Of a stretch of 6,496 nucleotides of DNA, positions 1-5,680 are shown piece after piece. How positions within the stretch are numbered: the stretch's first letter is position 1; each line of letters opens with the position of its first letter. This stretch comes from Gemmataceae bacterium (GTDB taxonomy: Bacteria > Planctomycetota > Planctomycetia > Gemmatales > Gemmataceae): assembly GCA_020847555.1 (NCBI GenBank), contig JADLBT010000540.1:1-6496 (forward strand). The letters run 5' to 3'. The notes under the pieces were generated by a model that saw only the letters and a program-made list of their open reading frames with translations, searched no databases and was not told the DNA's origin. The translations under genes were made by a program, and so were the position numbers.

Positions 1-57
1 AGCGCTTTGCATCCGTTTGTAGCGGTGGGCCTCTAAGAGCCTGTTCCAAAAGACCTA
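1..57. other. Non-coding left flank of the IS element
   Basis: No gene is visible in this short stretch. It is the chromosomal DNA that lay downstream of the minus-strand lptB gene before the insertion sequence entered, so it once formed the lptB 3' untranslated region. A phrase at 35-52, AGAGCCTGTTCCAAAAGA, loosely resembles the terminal repeats of some IS5-family elements (GAGCCTGTT...), so it might be the edge of a second, unrelated insertion sequence cut off by the window. That is a weak resemblance from memory. Confidence 0.4.
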
Positions 58-70
58 GTAGCCCGCCACT
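58..70 (+). repeat. Left terminal inverted repeat of the IS630 element
   Basis: GTAGCCCGCCACT pairs with the inverted right end GTAGACCACCACT, with mismatches at positions 5 and 8 of the repeat. It directly abuts a TA target dinucleotide at 56-57. Confidence 0.8.
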
Positions 71-119
71 TTTAAGTTGCGGTGTGCAGCGGGATAGGTT
101 CTCCTGGGGTCGTCGCCTC

Positions 120-126
120 GGGAGGA
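120..126 (+). promoter_or_regulatory. Ribosome binding site that fixes the transposase start
   Basis: GGGAGGA lies 5 nt before ATG 132. This supports ATG 132 over the in-frame GTG at 84, which has no good Shine-Dalgarno sequence and would add 16 residues not expected for the family. Confidence 0.7.
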
Positions 127-131
127 ACCCC

Positions 132-1264
132 ATGAAGAAGTACAAGGTTACGCTCACCGCCGAGGAGCGCCAGCAGTTGTCGGACCTGATCGCCGCCGGC
201 AAGGGGGCCGCCCAGAAGTTGGCCCACGCCCGCGTCCTGCTCAAGGCCGACGCCGCCGCGGGCGGGCCGGCCTGGACCGACGACCGGATCGCGGAAGCCG
301 TCGAGGTCAGTCGCGCCACCGTCGAGCGCGTCCGCCAGCGCTTCGTCGAACAGGGCCTCGACGCCGCGCTGGGCCGCAAGCAGCCGGACCGCCCCAGCCG
401 CCCGCGCAAGCTCGACGGCCGGGCCGAGGCCCGCCTGATCGCCCTGGCGTGCTCGGCCCCGCCCGAGGGCCGCAAGGAGTGGACGATGCAGTTGCTGGCT
501 GACAAGTTGGTCGAGCTGGAGGTGGTGGACGCCGTCTGCGACGAGACGGTGCGGCGCGTGCTCAAAAAAACGAGATCAAGCCGTGGTGGAAGGAGCCATG
601 GTGCATCCCGCCGGAAGCCAGCGCCGAATTCGTCTGCGCCATGGAGGACGTGCTGGAGGTCTACCACCGGCCCTACGACGCGCAGCGGCCGCTCGTCGCC
701 CTGGATGAGGCGAGCAAGCAGCTGGTCGGCGAGGTGGTGCAGCCGCTGCCGCCGCAGCCGGGGCAGCCGGAGCGGTTCGACTACGAGTACGTGCGCCACG
801 GCACCGCCAACCTCTTTATGGTGTCCGAACCGCTGCTGGGCGGGCGGGCGGTCCAGGTGAGGGAGCGGCGGACGGCCAAGGACTATGCGGAGGTGCTGCG
901 CTGGCTGGCGGAGGACGTGCATCCCGACGCCGACGTGATCGTGCTCGTGCAGGACAACTTGAACACGCACACGCTGGCGTCGCTGTACGAGGCGTTCCCG
1001 CCGGAACCGGCGCGGCGGCTGGCGGAGCGGTTCGAGGTCCACTACACGCCCAAGCACGGCAGCTGGCTCAACGTCGCGGAGATCGAGTTGAGCGTGCTGG
1101 CGCGGCAGTGCCTGGACCGGCGGCTCGCCTCAGCCGAGGAACTGCGGCAGGAGGTGGCGGCGTGGCAGGAGGAGCGCAACGAGCGGGGCGTCGAGGTGCG
1201 CTGGCGCTTTACGACGGCGGAGGCGCGCATCAAGCTGCACCGGCTCTACCCCTCACTCCCATAG
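132..1264 (+). CDS. IS630-family transposase, two frames joined by a -1 shift at the A7 run
   Basis: This DDE-type transposase would cut and rejoin the IS ends at TA targets. The first frame (132-860) carries a helix-turn-helix region around residues 48-78 and a second winged-helix-like stretch up to LKK at residue 146. It then continues as arginine-rich nonsense to a TGA at 858-860. The second frame, from 569 to TAG 1262-1264, continues the family sequence as NEIKPWW and holds the catalytic triad. In the joined 377-residue product this is D192 (VALDEASKQL), D275 (VQDNLNTHT) and E317 (HGSWLNVAEIE), a DD41E spacing. The joined length fits IS630 transposases. The shift lies at A7 (564-570): an eighth A would read LKKNE in frame. 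Either ribosomal or transcriptional slippage makes the fusion, or a single-base loss has inactivated the gene. The stop codon overlaps the right inverted repeat. Confidence 0.88.
564..570 (+). other. A7 run, likely slippage site or frameshift lesion in the transposase
   Basis: Seven consecutive A follow CTC, read as CTC AAA AAA ACG in the first frame. A -1 ribosomal slip with AAA in the P site gives AAA then AAC GAG, which restores the conserved LKKNE. RNA polymerase stuttering to A8 has the same effect. The canonical heptamer A AAA AAC is present at 565-571, but its zero frame is the second frame, so it is not set up as a classic -1 site. Confidence 0.6.
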
Positions 1265-1275
1265 TGGTGGTCTAC
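1263..1275 (-). repeat. Right terminal inverted repeat of the IS630 element
   Basis: AGTGGTGGTCTAC is the inverted, 11-of-13 identical partner of the left end. It includes the last two bases of the transposase stop codon and abuts the TA at 1276-1277. Confidence 0.8.
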
Positions 1276-2381
1276 TAGCCCGCCTTGCGCTCGTGCCCCT
1301 CGCGCAGCTGGGCGATCTGCTGGCGCCGCAGCGCCTCGGGCGCGTAGGCGTCAAACGCGACGTCGGCCCCGAGCACGCGCTGCAACACCAGATGGGCGCG
1401 GCGGCGCATCTCCACGTCGCGCCGCTCCAGCGCCTCAAACAGTGCGGGAACCACGGCCGGGCCGCGCTGGACCAGCTCCTCGGCGGCGGCGTCCGCGTCG
1501 TCGGTCCGGAGGCGCTCGATCAGGCGGTGGATCTTCTCCTGTTCGAGAACCTGATAGACCGCCGGCTCGGCCGCGGGAGACGCCGGCGCGGGGACAGGCG
1601 GAGCGGGCGGAGTGGCCGGGCCGTCGCCGAAGATGTTGTCGTTGAAGCTGTGGCCGAGGTACTCGGCGATGGCGACCGGGTCGTGAACGAGCTGCTGCGG
1701 CGTGCCGTGCGTCCGCACCCGGCCGTCCTTGATCAGGTAGCTGCGGTCGGTGATCTTGAACACCTCGCGCACGTCGTGGTCGCACAGCAGGATGCCGATC
1801 CCCTGCTTCGCCATCTCCGCAATCATCCTGCGGATGTCGGCCTTGGTCAGCGGGTCCACGGCCGCGAACGGCTCGTCGAGCAGGATCAGCAGCGGCTCGC
1901 ACACCAGGCAGCGCGCGATCTCCAGCCGGCGCTTCTCGCCGCCGGACAGCCGGGCGGCGACGTTCTTGCGGACGTGCGTCAGGCCGAACTGCTCCAGCAC
2001 GTCGTTGGTCCGCTGCCAGCGCTCCTGGCGGCTGAGCCTGCGGCCGAGGGTGCGCATCGCCGGCATGATTTCCAGGATGGCGAGGATGTTCTGCTCGACG
2101 GTGAGCTTGCGGAAGATGCTCATCTCCTGCGGCAGGTATCCCATCCCGCGGCGGGCGCGCTGGTACATCGGCAGATGGGTCACCTCCTCGCCGTTGAAGA
2201 AGACGTGGCCCTCAAACGGGGTGAGCTGGCCGGTCGTCATGCGGAAGCTGGTCGTCTTGCCGGCCCCGTTGGGGCCGAGCAGACCGACCACCTCGCCGCG
2301 ATCCACGTCGAAATCGACGCCGTCCACGACGCGCCGCCGGCCGTAGATCTTGACCACCCCGCGCACTTCGAGAATCGCCAC
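1275..2381 (-). CDS. lptB: LptB-type ABC transporter ATPase with a C-terminal HEAT-like extension
   Basis: LptB is the cytoplasmic ATPase that, with LptF and LptG, drives extraction of lipopolysaccharide from the inner membrane toward the outer membrane. In this 368-residue protein the Walker A motif GPNGAGKTT is at 36-44, the Q-loop Q85 lies in GYLPQEMSIF, the LSGGEKRR signature is at 145-152, Walker B LLILLDEP at 164-171 has catalytic E170, the D-loop is AAVDP, and the H-loop is H202. The segments RARRGMGYLPQE.SIFRKL and LLDEPFAAVDP are typical of LptB. The family is usually about 240 residues. Here a Pro/Ala-rich linker (about 255-275) leads to a helical tail (276-368) whose AAAEELVQRGPAVVPALFEA segment resembles a HEAT repeat. 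The GTG start at 2381 is chosen for its AGGAGGG ribosome binding site; an upstream ATG at 2471 would overlap the likely promoter. The TAG stop lies at the IS junction. Confidence 0.88.
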   Translation of the reverse strand: MAILEVRGVVKIYGRRRVVDGVDFDVDRGEVVGLLGPNGAGKTTSFRMTTGQLTPFEGHVFFNGEEVTHLPMYQRARRGMGYLPQEMSIFRKLTVEQNILAILEIMPAMRTLGRRLSRQERWQRTNDVLEQFGLTHVRKNVAARLSGGEKRRLEIARCLVCEPLLILLDEPFAAVDPLTKADIRRMIAEMAKQGIGILLCDHDVREVFKITDRSYLIKDGRVRTHGTPQQLVHDPVAIAEYLGHSFNDNIFGDGPATPPAPPVPAPASPAAEPAVYQVLEQEKIHRLIERLRTDDADAAAEELVQRGPAVVPALFEALERRDVEMRRRAHLVLQRVLGADVAFDAYAPEALRRQQIAQLREGHERKAG

Positions 2382-2387
2382 GTCCGG

Positions 2388-2394
2388 CCCTCCT
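2388..2394 (-). promoter_or_regulatory. Ribosome binding site of lptB
   Basis: On the minus strand AGGAGGG lies 6 nt before GTG 2381. This strong site decides the non-ATG start and excludes the 30-residue arginine-rich N-terminal extension reached from ATG 2471. Confidence 0.75.
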
Positions 2395-2441
2395 GCCCCC
2401 CGCCCCGCCAGCCTCCGCCGGCGCACACCCCGGCGACCATG

Positions 2442-2471
2442 CGTATACCGCAGAAGGCGCCCGCGCGGCAA
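2442..2471 (-). promoter_or_regulatory. Candidate sigma70-type promoter of lptB
   Basis: On the minus strand TTGCCG (2466-2471) and TATACG (2442-2447) are separated by 18 nt, each matching the consensus at 4 of 6 bases. Transcription would start near 2435, giving a leader of about 54 nt before GTG 2381. Planctomycete promoters are poorly defined, so this is tentative. Confidence 0.4.
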
Positions 2472-2542
2472 GGCGAGTTCGGCGTGGGCACCCCCGGCGG
2501 GATCCGTAAGAAAGCCATCCAGTACGGTCGGCGCGAGGGTCG

Positions 2543-2560
2543 CGCGGCGTCCGCGCCGCG
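2543..2560 (+). other. Short hairpin in the sulfatase 5' region
   Basis: CGCGGCG and CGCCGCG form a 7-bp all-GC stem with a TCCG loop, ending 11 nt before the sulfatase ribosome binding site. It could shape the leader RNA, but such dyads occur by chance in DNA this GC-rich. I find no convincing plus-strand promoter in the 2382-2585 intergenic region. Confidence 0.3.
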
Positions 2561-2571
2561 GGTATCAAGGT

Positions 2572-2578
2572 GAGGAGG
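2572..2578 (+). promoter_or_regulatory. Ribosome binding site of the sulfatase
   Basis: GAGGAGG lies 7 nt before ATG 2586. It supports that start, which is also the start of a clear signal peptide. Confidence 0.75.
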
Positions 2579-2585
2579 TTGCGTT

Positions 2586-4013
2586 ATGAAGAAGCCGCTG
2601 ACGGGTATCCTGCTGGGGTGCGTCATCTGGCTGACGGGCGGTGTCGCGCACGCGGCCCAGCCGCCAGACCGGCCGAACGTGATCCTGATCTTCGCCGACG
2701 ACCTGGGCTACGCGGACGTCGGCTGCTACGGCGCCAAGGGGTTCGGGACGCCGAACCTGGACCGCATGGCTGCCCAGGGGGTGCGGTTCACCACCTTCTA
2801 CACCGGCTGCCCGGTCTGCTCCGGGTCGCGGGCCGCCCTCATGACCGGCCGCCACTACCAGCGCGTCGGCCTGCCGGCCGTCATGTTCCCGAAGAACCTG
2901 AACGGACTGACCGCGTCGGAGGTCACCATCGCCGCGATCCTCAAGCGGCTGGGGTATGTCACGGCCATCATCGGCAAGTGGCACCTCGGCCACCTGGCGC
3001 AGTTCCTGCCGACGCGCCACGGGTTCGACTCGTACTTCGGCATCCCCTACAGCAACGACATGACCATCGACCCGAAGAACGCCCGCTTCGCGAAGGACGT
3101 CGTGTTTCGCGAGGGGCTGACGCTGGAGACGGCGCGGACCGCGGGGCCGCTCCGGCACAAGGTGCCGCTGCTGCGGGGCGAGGAGGTGATCGAGTATCCG
3201 GCGGACCAATCGACGCTCACGAAGCGGTACACCGAGGAGGCGGCCCGGTTCATCCGCGCGAACAGGGACCGGCCGTTCTTCCTGTACCTGCCGCACACGA
3301 TGCCGCACGTCCCGCTGTTCGCGTCGAAGGCGTACCGGGGCCGGACCGCCACCCTCTTCGGCGACGTGATGGAGGAACTCGACTGGTCCGTCGGCGAGGT
3401 GCTGCGGACGGTCAAGGACTGCGGGATCGACGAGAAGACGCTGGTCATCTTCACCAGCGACAACGGCGCTCACCAGGGCTCGGCCGCCCCGCTGCGGGGG
3501 CGCAAGGCGACCATGTACGAGGGCGGGGTGCGCGTCCCGTGCATCATGCGCTGGGCGGGGAAGATCCCGCAGAAGCGGGTGTGCGACGAGGTGGCGGCGA
3601 CGATTGACATGCTACCGACGCTGGCGAAGCTGGCCGGCGGGCAGGCGCCGGCCGATCGGCCGATCGACGGCAAGGACATCCGCCCGCTGCTGTTCGGCGT
3701 GGCCGGCGCGAAGACGCCGCACGAGTACTACTTCCTGGCCCACGGCGGCGGGGCGGTGCGTAGTGGGCCGTGGAAGTTCTACCCGTGGCCGGAAGGCCAG
3801 GGGAAGAAGGGGAAGAAGGCGAAGCAACCGGCGCCTGGCGCCCCGAAGGTGCAGCTGTACGACCTGACGCAGGATCTCAGCGAGACGACCAACCTGGCCG
3901 AGCGCCATCCGGAGGTGGTCGCCCGCCTGGCCGCCGCTTACGAGCGTTTCCTGGCGGATCTGAAAAAGGAGAGGACGTCGCGCGAGAAGAAGGCGGGCGG
4001 TTCCGCTCGCTAA
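2586..4013 (+). CDS. Secreted type I (formylglycine-dependent) sulfatase, arylsulfatase-like
   Basis: This enzyme should hydrolyse a sulfate ester, probably on a sulfated polysaccharide or another exported substrate; the exact substrate cannot be read from sequence. The 475 residues start with a signal peptide (KK, hydrophobic 6-20, likely cleavage after AHA at 23), so it acts outside the cytoplasm. Metal ligands D38 and D39 lie in FADDLGYADVG. The nucleophile is C78 in CPVCSGSRAALMTGR. K131 and H133 are in GKWHLG, H237 in LPHTMPH, D292 and N293 in SDNGAH, and K307 in RGRKATMYEGG. This is the full arylsulfatase active-site set. C78 must be converted to formylglycine by a maturase not present here. 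The core reads C-S-G-S-R, with Gly where the family has Pro or Ala. A Lys-rich insert (about 407-415) precedes the C-terminal LYDL...E.TNLA motif. It is divergent from lptB and convergent with the phosphoesterase gene. Confidence 0.93.
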   Translation: MKKPLTGILLGCVIWLTGGVAHAAQPPDRPNVILIFADDLGYADVGCYGAKGFGTPNLDRMAAQGVRFTTFYTGCPVCSGSRAALMTGRHYQRVGLPAVMFPKNLNGLTASEVTIAAILKRLGYVTAIIGKWHLGHLAQFLPTRHGFDSYFGIPYSNDMTIDPKNARFAKDVVFREGLTLETARTAGPLRHKVPLLRGEEVIEYPADQSTLTKRYTEEAARFIRANRDRPFFLYLPHTMPHVPLFASKAYRGRTATLFGDVMEELDWSVGEVLRTVKDCGIDEKTLVIFTSDNGAHQGSAAPLRGRKATMYEGGVRVPCIMRWAGKIPQKRVCDEVAATIDMLPTLAKLAGGQAPADRPIDGKDIRPLLFGVAGAKTPHEYYFLAHGGGAVRSGPWKFYPWPEGQGKKGKKAKQPAPGAPKVQLYDLTQDLSETTNLAERHPEVVARLAAAYERFLADLKKERTSREKKAGGSAR

Positions 4014-4060
4014 GAACAGGCGGACCCAAGGCGAGCGGCGTGGCCGTTTGGTCCGCTCGC
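4003..4060. terminator. Dyad-rich convergent intergenic region, probable terminator
   Basis: GCGAGCGG (4031-4038) can pair with CCGCTCGC on either side: at 4003-4010, inside the sulfatase 3' end, or at 4053-4060. An alternative stem, CGGACC (4021-4026) with GGTCCG (4050-4055), competes with these. Its position between two convergent stop codons (4013 and 4103) fits a bidirectional terminator. There is no T tract, so intrinsic termination is uncertain. Confidence 0.4.
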
Positions 4061-4102
4061 GCTCCCGCTTCCGGCTCGTCGGCCGCACAGGCGGAGCTTC
4101 CG

Positions 4103-5023
4103 TCAAGTGGCTGGCGTCCCGGCGGAGGGCGACGCGGGGGCCGGTCGGAGGGTGAAGACGGCCACCTCGGGGCGGACGTTGTAGCGAAGACGCAGGCCGA
4201 ACCCGACCCCCTTGTTGACGTAGAGGTGAGTGTCGCCGCAGCGGTACATGCCGGCCGCGTACCGGCGCCCCTTCGGACCAAGGGCGAGCGGACCGAGGCC
4301 GGGCAGCTTCACCTGGCCGCCGTGGGTGTGGCCGGACAGCATCAGGTCGCAGCGGTGTTGCGCCAGGCGTTCGACGGTACACGGGTTGTGGGCCAGCACG
4401 ACGCGCGGGACCGACGGACACACCCCGTCGAACGCCTGGTCCAGATCGCATACCCGGCTCCACAGATCCTCGACGCCGGTCAGGTGGAGGGCGCCGTCGC
4501 CGCGAGCCAGACGGACCGTCTCGTTGCGCAGGACGCGAACTCCCTGGTCGGTCAGCGCGTCTGCAATCGCCCGGTGGAGGTGCGGGTAGCGGCGGATGCC
4601 CAGGGCGTTGCGCACCGAGAAATCGTGGTTGCCGAGGACCGCGTAGACGCCCTGCGGGGCGTGCAGTCGGCCGACCACCCGCGCCACCCGATCGACGTGG
4701 GTGAAACCCTTGTGGACGAAGTCGCCCGTCAAAACGACCACATCGCCGTGCTGCGCCTGAGCCAGGTCCACCGCCTCTCTCAGGTACTCCGGGGTGACGT
4801 GCTGGCTGCTGTGCAGGTCCGAGAGCTGGACGATGCGCAAGCCGGCGAACTCGTCGGGCAGCCCCTGAATCGCCACCTCGTGGCGGTTGACTTCGAGCCA
4901 GGTCGGTTCGACCCGGGTGGCGTAGGTGAGGCGAGCCCACCCGCGGCCGATGTATCGGGCCATCGAACCCCGCTCCCGATCGGGCCGGGACTTCCGAAGC
5001 CAACCGAGCAGGTGGTGCAGCAT
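4103..5023 (-). CDS. Calcineurin-like metallophosphoesterase, YaeI/YkuE/LpxG type
   Basis: This is a dinuclear-metal phosphoesterase of 306 residues. All family motifs are present: D69 and H71 in QLSDLHSS, D101 in LTGDFVHKG, N132 and H133 in LGNHD, H212 in LAHNP, and H232 and H234 in LSGHTHGGQVKLPG. The segment before the first motif (WLEVNRHEVAIQGLP..FAGLRIVQLSDLH) matches the YaeI/YkuE group. That group includes chlamydial LpxG, which cleaves UDP-2,3-diacylglucosamine in lipid A synthesis, but other members have different or unknown substrates, so lipid A is only a possibility. No transmembrane segment is evident; the N-terminus is basic and amphipathic. The start is uncertain: ATG 5023 has only a weak AGGGAT 12 nt upstream, and ATG 4963 (residue 21) is an alternative. 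The gene is preceded by a hairpin plus T-tract and a TATAAT box. Confidence 0.87.
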   Translation of the reverse strand: MLHHLLGWLRKSRPDRERGSMARYIGRGWARLTYATRVEPTWLEVNRHEVAIQGLPDEFAGLRIVQLSDLHSSQHVTPEYLREAVDLAQAQHGDVVVLTGDFVHKGFTHVDRVARVVGRLHAPQGVYAVLGNHDFSVRNALGIRRYPHLHRAIADALTDQGVRVLRNETVRLARGDGALHLTGVEDLWSRVCDLDQAFDGVCPSVPRVVLAHNPCTVERLAQHRCDLMLSGHTHGGQVKLPGLGPLALGPKGRRYAAGMYRCGDTHLYVNKGVGFGLRLRYNVRPEVAVFTLRPAPASPSAGTPAT

Positions 5024-5040
5024 CGCGGCGGTGGATCCCT

Positions 5041-5108
5041 GAAAAAGAAAAGGGGGAACGAGGTGCGGGTCGTCCCGGGTTCAGCAGGACGACCCGCACC
5101 TCGGTCCC
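5041..5108 (-). terminator. Strong hairpin with T-rich tail, intrinsic terminator or leader attenuator
   Basis: Arms 5054-5075 and 5087-5108 pair over 22 positions with a single A-G mismatch (5058/5104), including 17 consecutive perfect pairs, around an 11-nt loop. On the minus strand the stem is followed by CCCCC, TTTT, C, TTTTT. That is an intrinsic-terminator layout 18 nt before the phosphoesterase start codon. It could end transcription from the acidic-protein gene, or act as an attenuator in the phosphoesterase leader. Orientation is set by the T tract; on the plus strand only TTATTATA follows. Confidence 0.7.
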
Positions 5109-5111
5109 GTT

Positions 5112-5117
5112 ATTATA
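5112..5117 (-). promoter_or_regulatory. Perfect TATAAT -10 box upstream of the phosphoesterase
   Basis: The minus strand reads GCGTATAATAAC. A transcript starting 6-8 nt downstream would begin at the first base of the long hairpin. No good -35 box lies at 16-18 nt; a TTGCCG lies at 22 nt, which is too far. It may be a weak promoter, an activator-dependent one, or chance. Confidence 0.4.
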
Positions 5118-5215
5118 CGCCAGGCCGCCGGACACGGTGCGGCAACTCCAGCCCGGAGAAGAGTTTTCCGGACGGGACGACACCCCGCGCAAAGGATGGT
5201 GGGGAGGTATCCACC

Positions 5216-5566
5216 TCAGATATCCTCGTCCTCGTCGTCCTCCTCGTCGTCGTCGTCCTCGTCGAGGTCGTCGTCGAGGTCGTCCTCGTCGTCGTCGAAA
5301 TCGTCCTCCTCGTCGAAGTCGTCGTCATCGAAGTCGTCCAGATCCTCGTCGAAGTCATCGTCCTCGTCGAAGTCGTCGTCCTCGAGGTCGTCCTCGTCAT
5401 CCTCCTCGTCCTCGTCGTCCTCGTCCTCGACGTCTTCCTCACCTTCGTCATCGCGGGCCAGGAGGGGGGAGGTTGCGAAATCCGGACCCGTGCCGGGCAG
5501 AAGCCACCAGCGGGACTCCGCGTCCACGTCCGCCCGCAACCGAACCAACGTTGTGCCACCGAACAT
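5216..5566 (-). CDS. Small highly acidic Asp/Glu-rich protein of unknown function
   Basis: I do not recognise a family. The 116-residue protein has an ordinary N-terminal part (1-38, with RWWLLPGTGPDF at 19-30). A tail follows in which 66 of the 78 residues 39-116 are Asp or Glu, broken only by one Gly, one Val and single Phe, Leu or Ile residues (for example L61, F66, F72, L76, F79, F84, F90, L97, L101). No signal peptide or membrane segment is seen, so it is probably cytoplasmic. The tail should be disordered and might bind metal or basic proteins, or mimic DNA; none of these can be shown. ATG 5566 is chosen for TGAGGA 7 nt upstream. ATG 5584 and 5647 are in frame but have no ribosome binding site. 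A promoter and leader hairpin lie upstream, and a strong terminator-like hairpin lies about 110 nt past the stop. Confidence 0.75.
   Translation of the reverse strand: MFGGTTLVRLRADVDAESRWWLLPGTGPDFATSPLLARDDEGEEDVEDEDDEDEEDDEDDLEDDDFDEDDDFDEDLDDFDDDDFDEEDDFDDDEDDLDDDLDEDDDDEEDDEDEDI
5219..5452 (-). repeat. Degenerate GAC/GAG triplet repeat encoding the acidic tail
   Basis: About 230 bp consist almost wholly of GAC, GAT, GAG and GAA codons, seen on the plus strand as GTC and CTC triplets, with TTC/CTC-type codons scattered among them. Such tracts can change length by slippage in steps of three, so tail length may vary between strains. The same tract makes spurious poly-Ser, poly-Val and poly-Arg reading frames on the plus strand. 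Confidence 0.8.
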
Positions 5567-5573
5567 CAGAGTA

Positions 5574-5579
5574 TCCTCA
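5574..5579 (-). promoter_or_regulatory. Ribosome binding site of the acidic-protein gene
   Basis: On the minus strand TGAGGA lies 7 nt before ATG 5566. This is what favours that start over ATG 5584, which is preceded by a C/T-rich stretch. Confidence 0.55.
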
Positions 5580-5655
5580 GTCATGGGAACAGGAAAACGA
5601 GGGATGCGTCCGGCTCTTCCCTCCCGCTCTATCGGCATCTTCCGCACGGAACTGG

Positions 5656-5680
5656 TCTCGGCGCGCTCCGCGCGCCGAGA
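5656..5680 (-). other. Perfect 11-bp hairpin in the acidic-protein mRNA leader
   Basis: TCTCGGCGCGC and GCGCGCCGAGA pair perfectly around a 3-nt loop. With transcription starting near 5695 it would lie near the 5' end of the roughly 130-nt leader. No T tract follows on either strand, so it is not an evident terminator. RNA stabilisation or protein binding is possible. Confidence 0.55.

Larger units (their letters stand above)
58..1275 (+). mobile_element. IS630-family insertion sequence, complete, about 1218 bp
   Basis: The element has imperfect terminal inverted repeats (58-70 and 1263-1275, 11 of 13 identical). A TA dinucleotide lies at both outer edges (56-57 and 1276-1277), and it carries one transposase in two frames. 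IS630-family elements duplicate a TA target, often within CTAG. Here the outer bases C55-TA and TA-G1278 rebuild exactly CTAG as the pre-insertion site. An alternative edge three bases further in (61-1272) also leaves TA on both sides, because the repeats themselves contain TA; it would give a 1212-bp element and a CTAGTACTAG target. The right end lies inside the stop codon of the neighbouring minus-strand lptB gene. Both ends look intact, so the element could be recent. Confidence 0.88.

Noticed and set aside
84..131. GTG start at 84 for the transposase
   Set aside because: ATG 132 has GGGAGGA 5 nt upstream and begins the family-like sequence; GTG 84 has no ribosome binding site.
59..1284. 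Direct repeat TAGCCCGCC at 59-67 and 1276-1284 as a 9-bp target duplication
   Set aside because: The left copy lies within the terminal inverted repeat and the right copy is the coding end of lptB. The inverted-repeat alignment fixes the TA positions and fits the TA duplication of IS630 elements, so the match appears coincidental.
1293..2573. Plus-strand open frame antisense to lptB (about 426 codons)
   Set aside because: The minus strand encodes all ABC ATPase motifs. The antisense frame is only the GC-rich complement and lacks domain features.
3612..5192. Minus-strand open frame of 526 codons
   Set aside because: It runs through the phosphoesterase in another frame and then antisense to the sulfatase, and is Arg/Pro-rich without motifs.
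5222..5452. Regular GTC/CTC repeats as a CRISPR-like or tandem-repeat array
   Set aside because: There are no spacers and the period is three. It is simply the acidic codon tract of the minus-strand gene.
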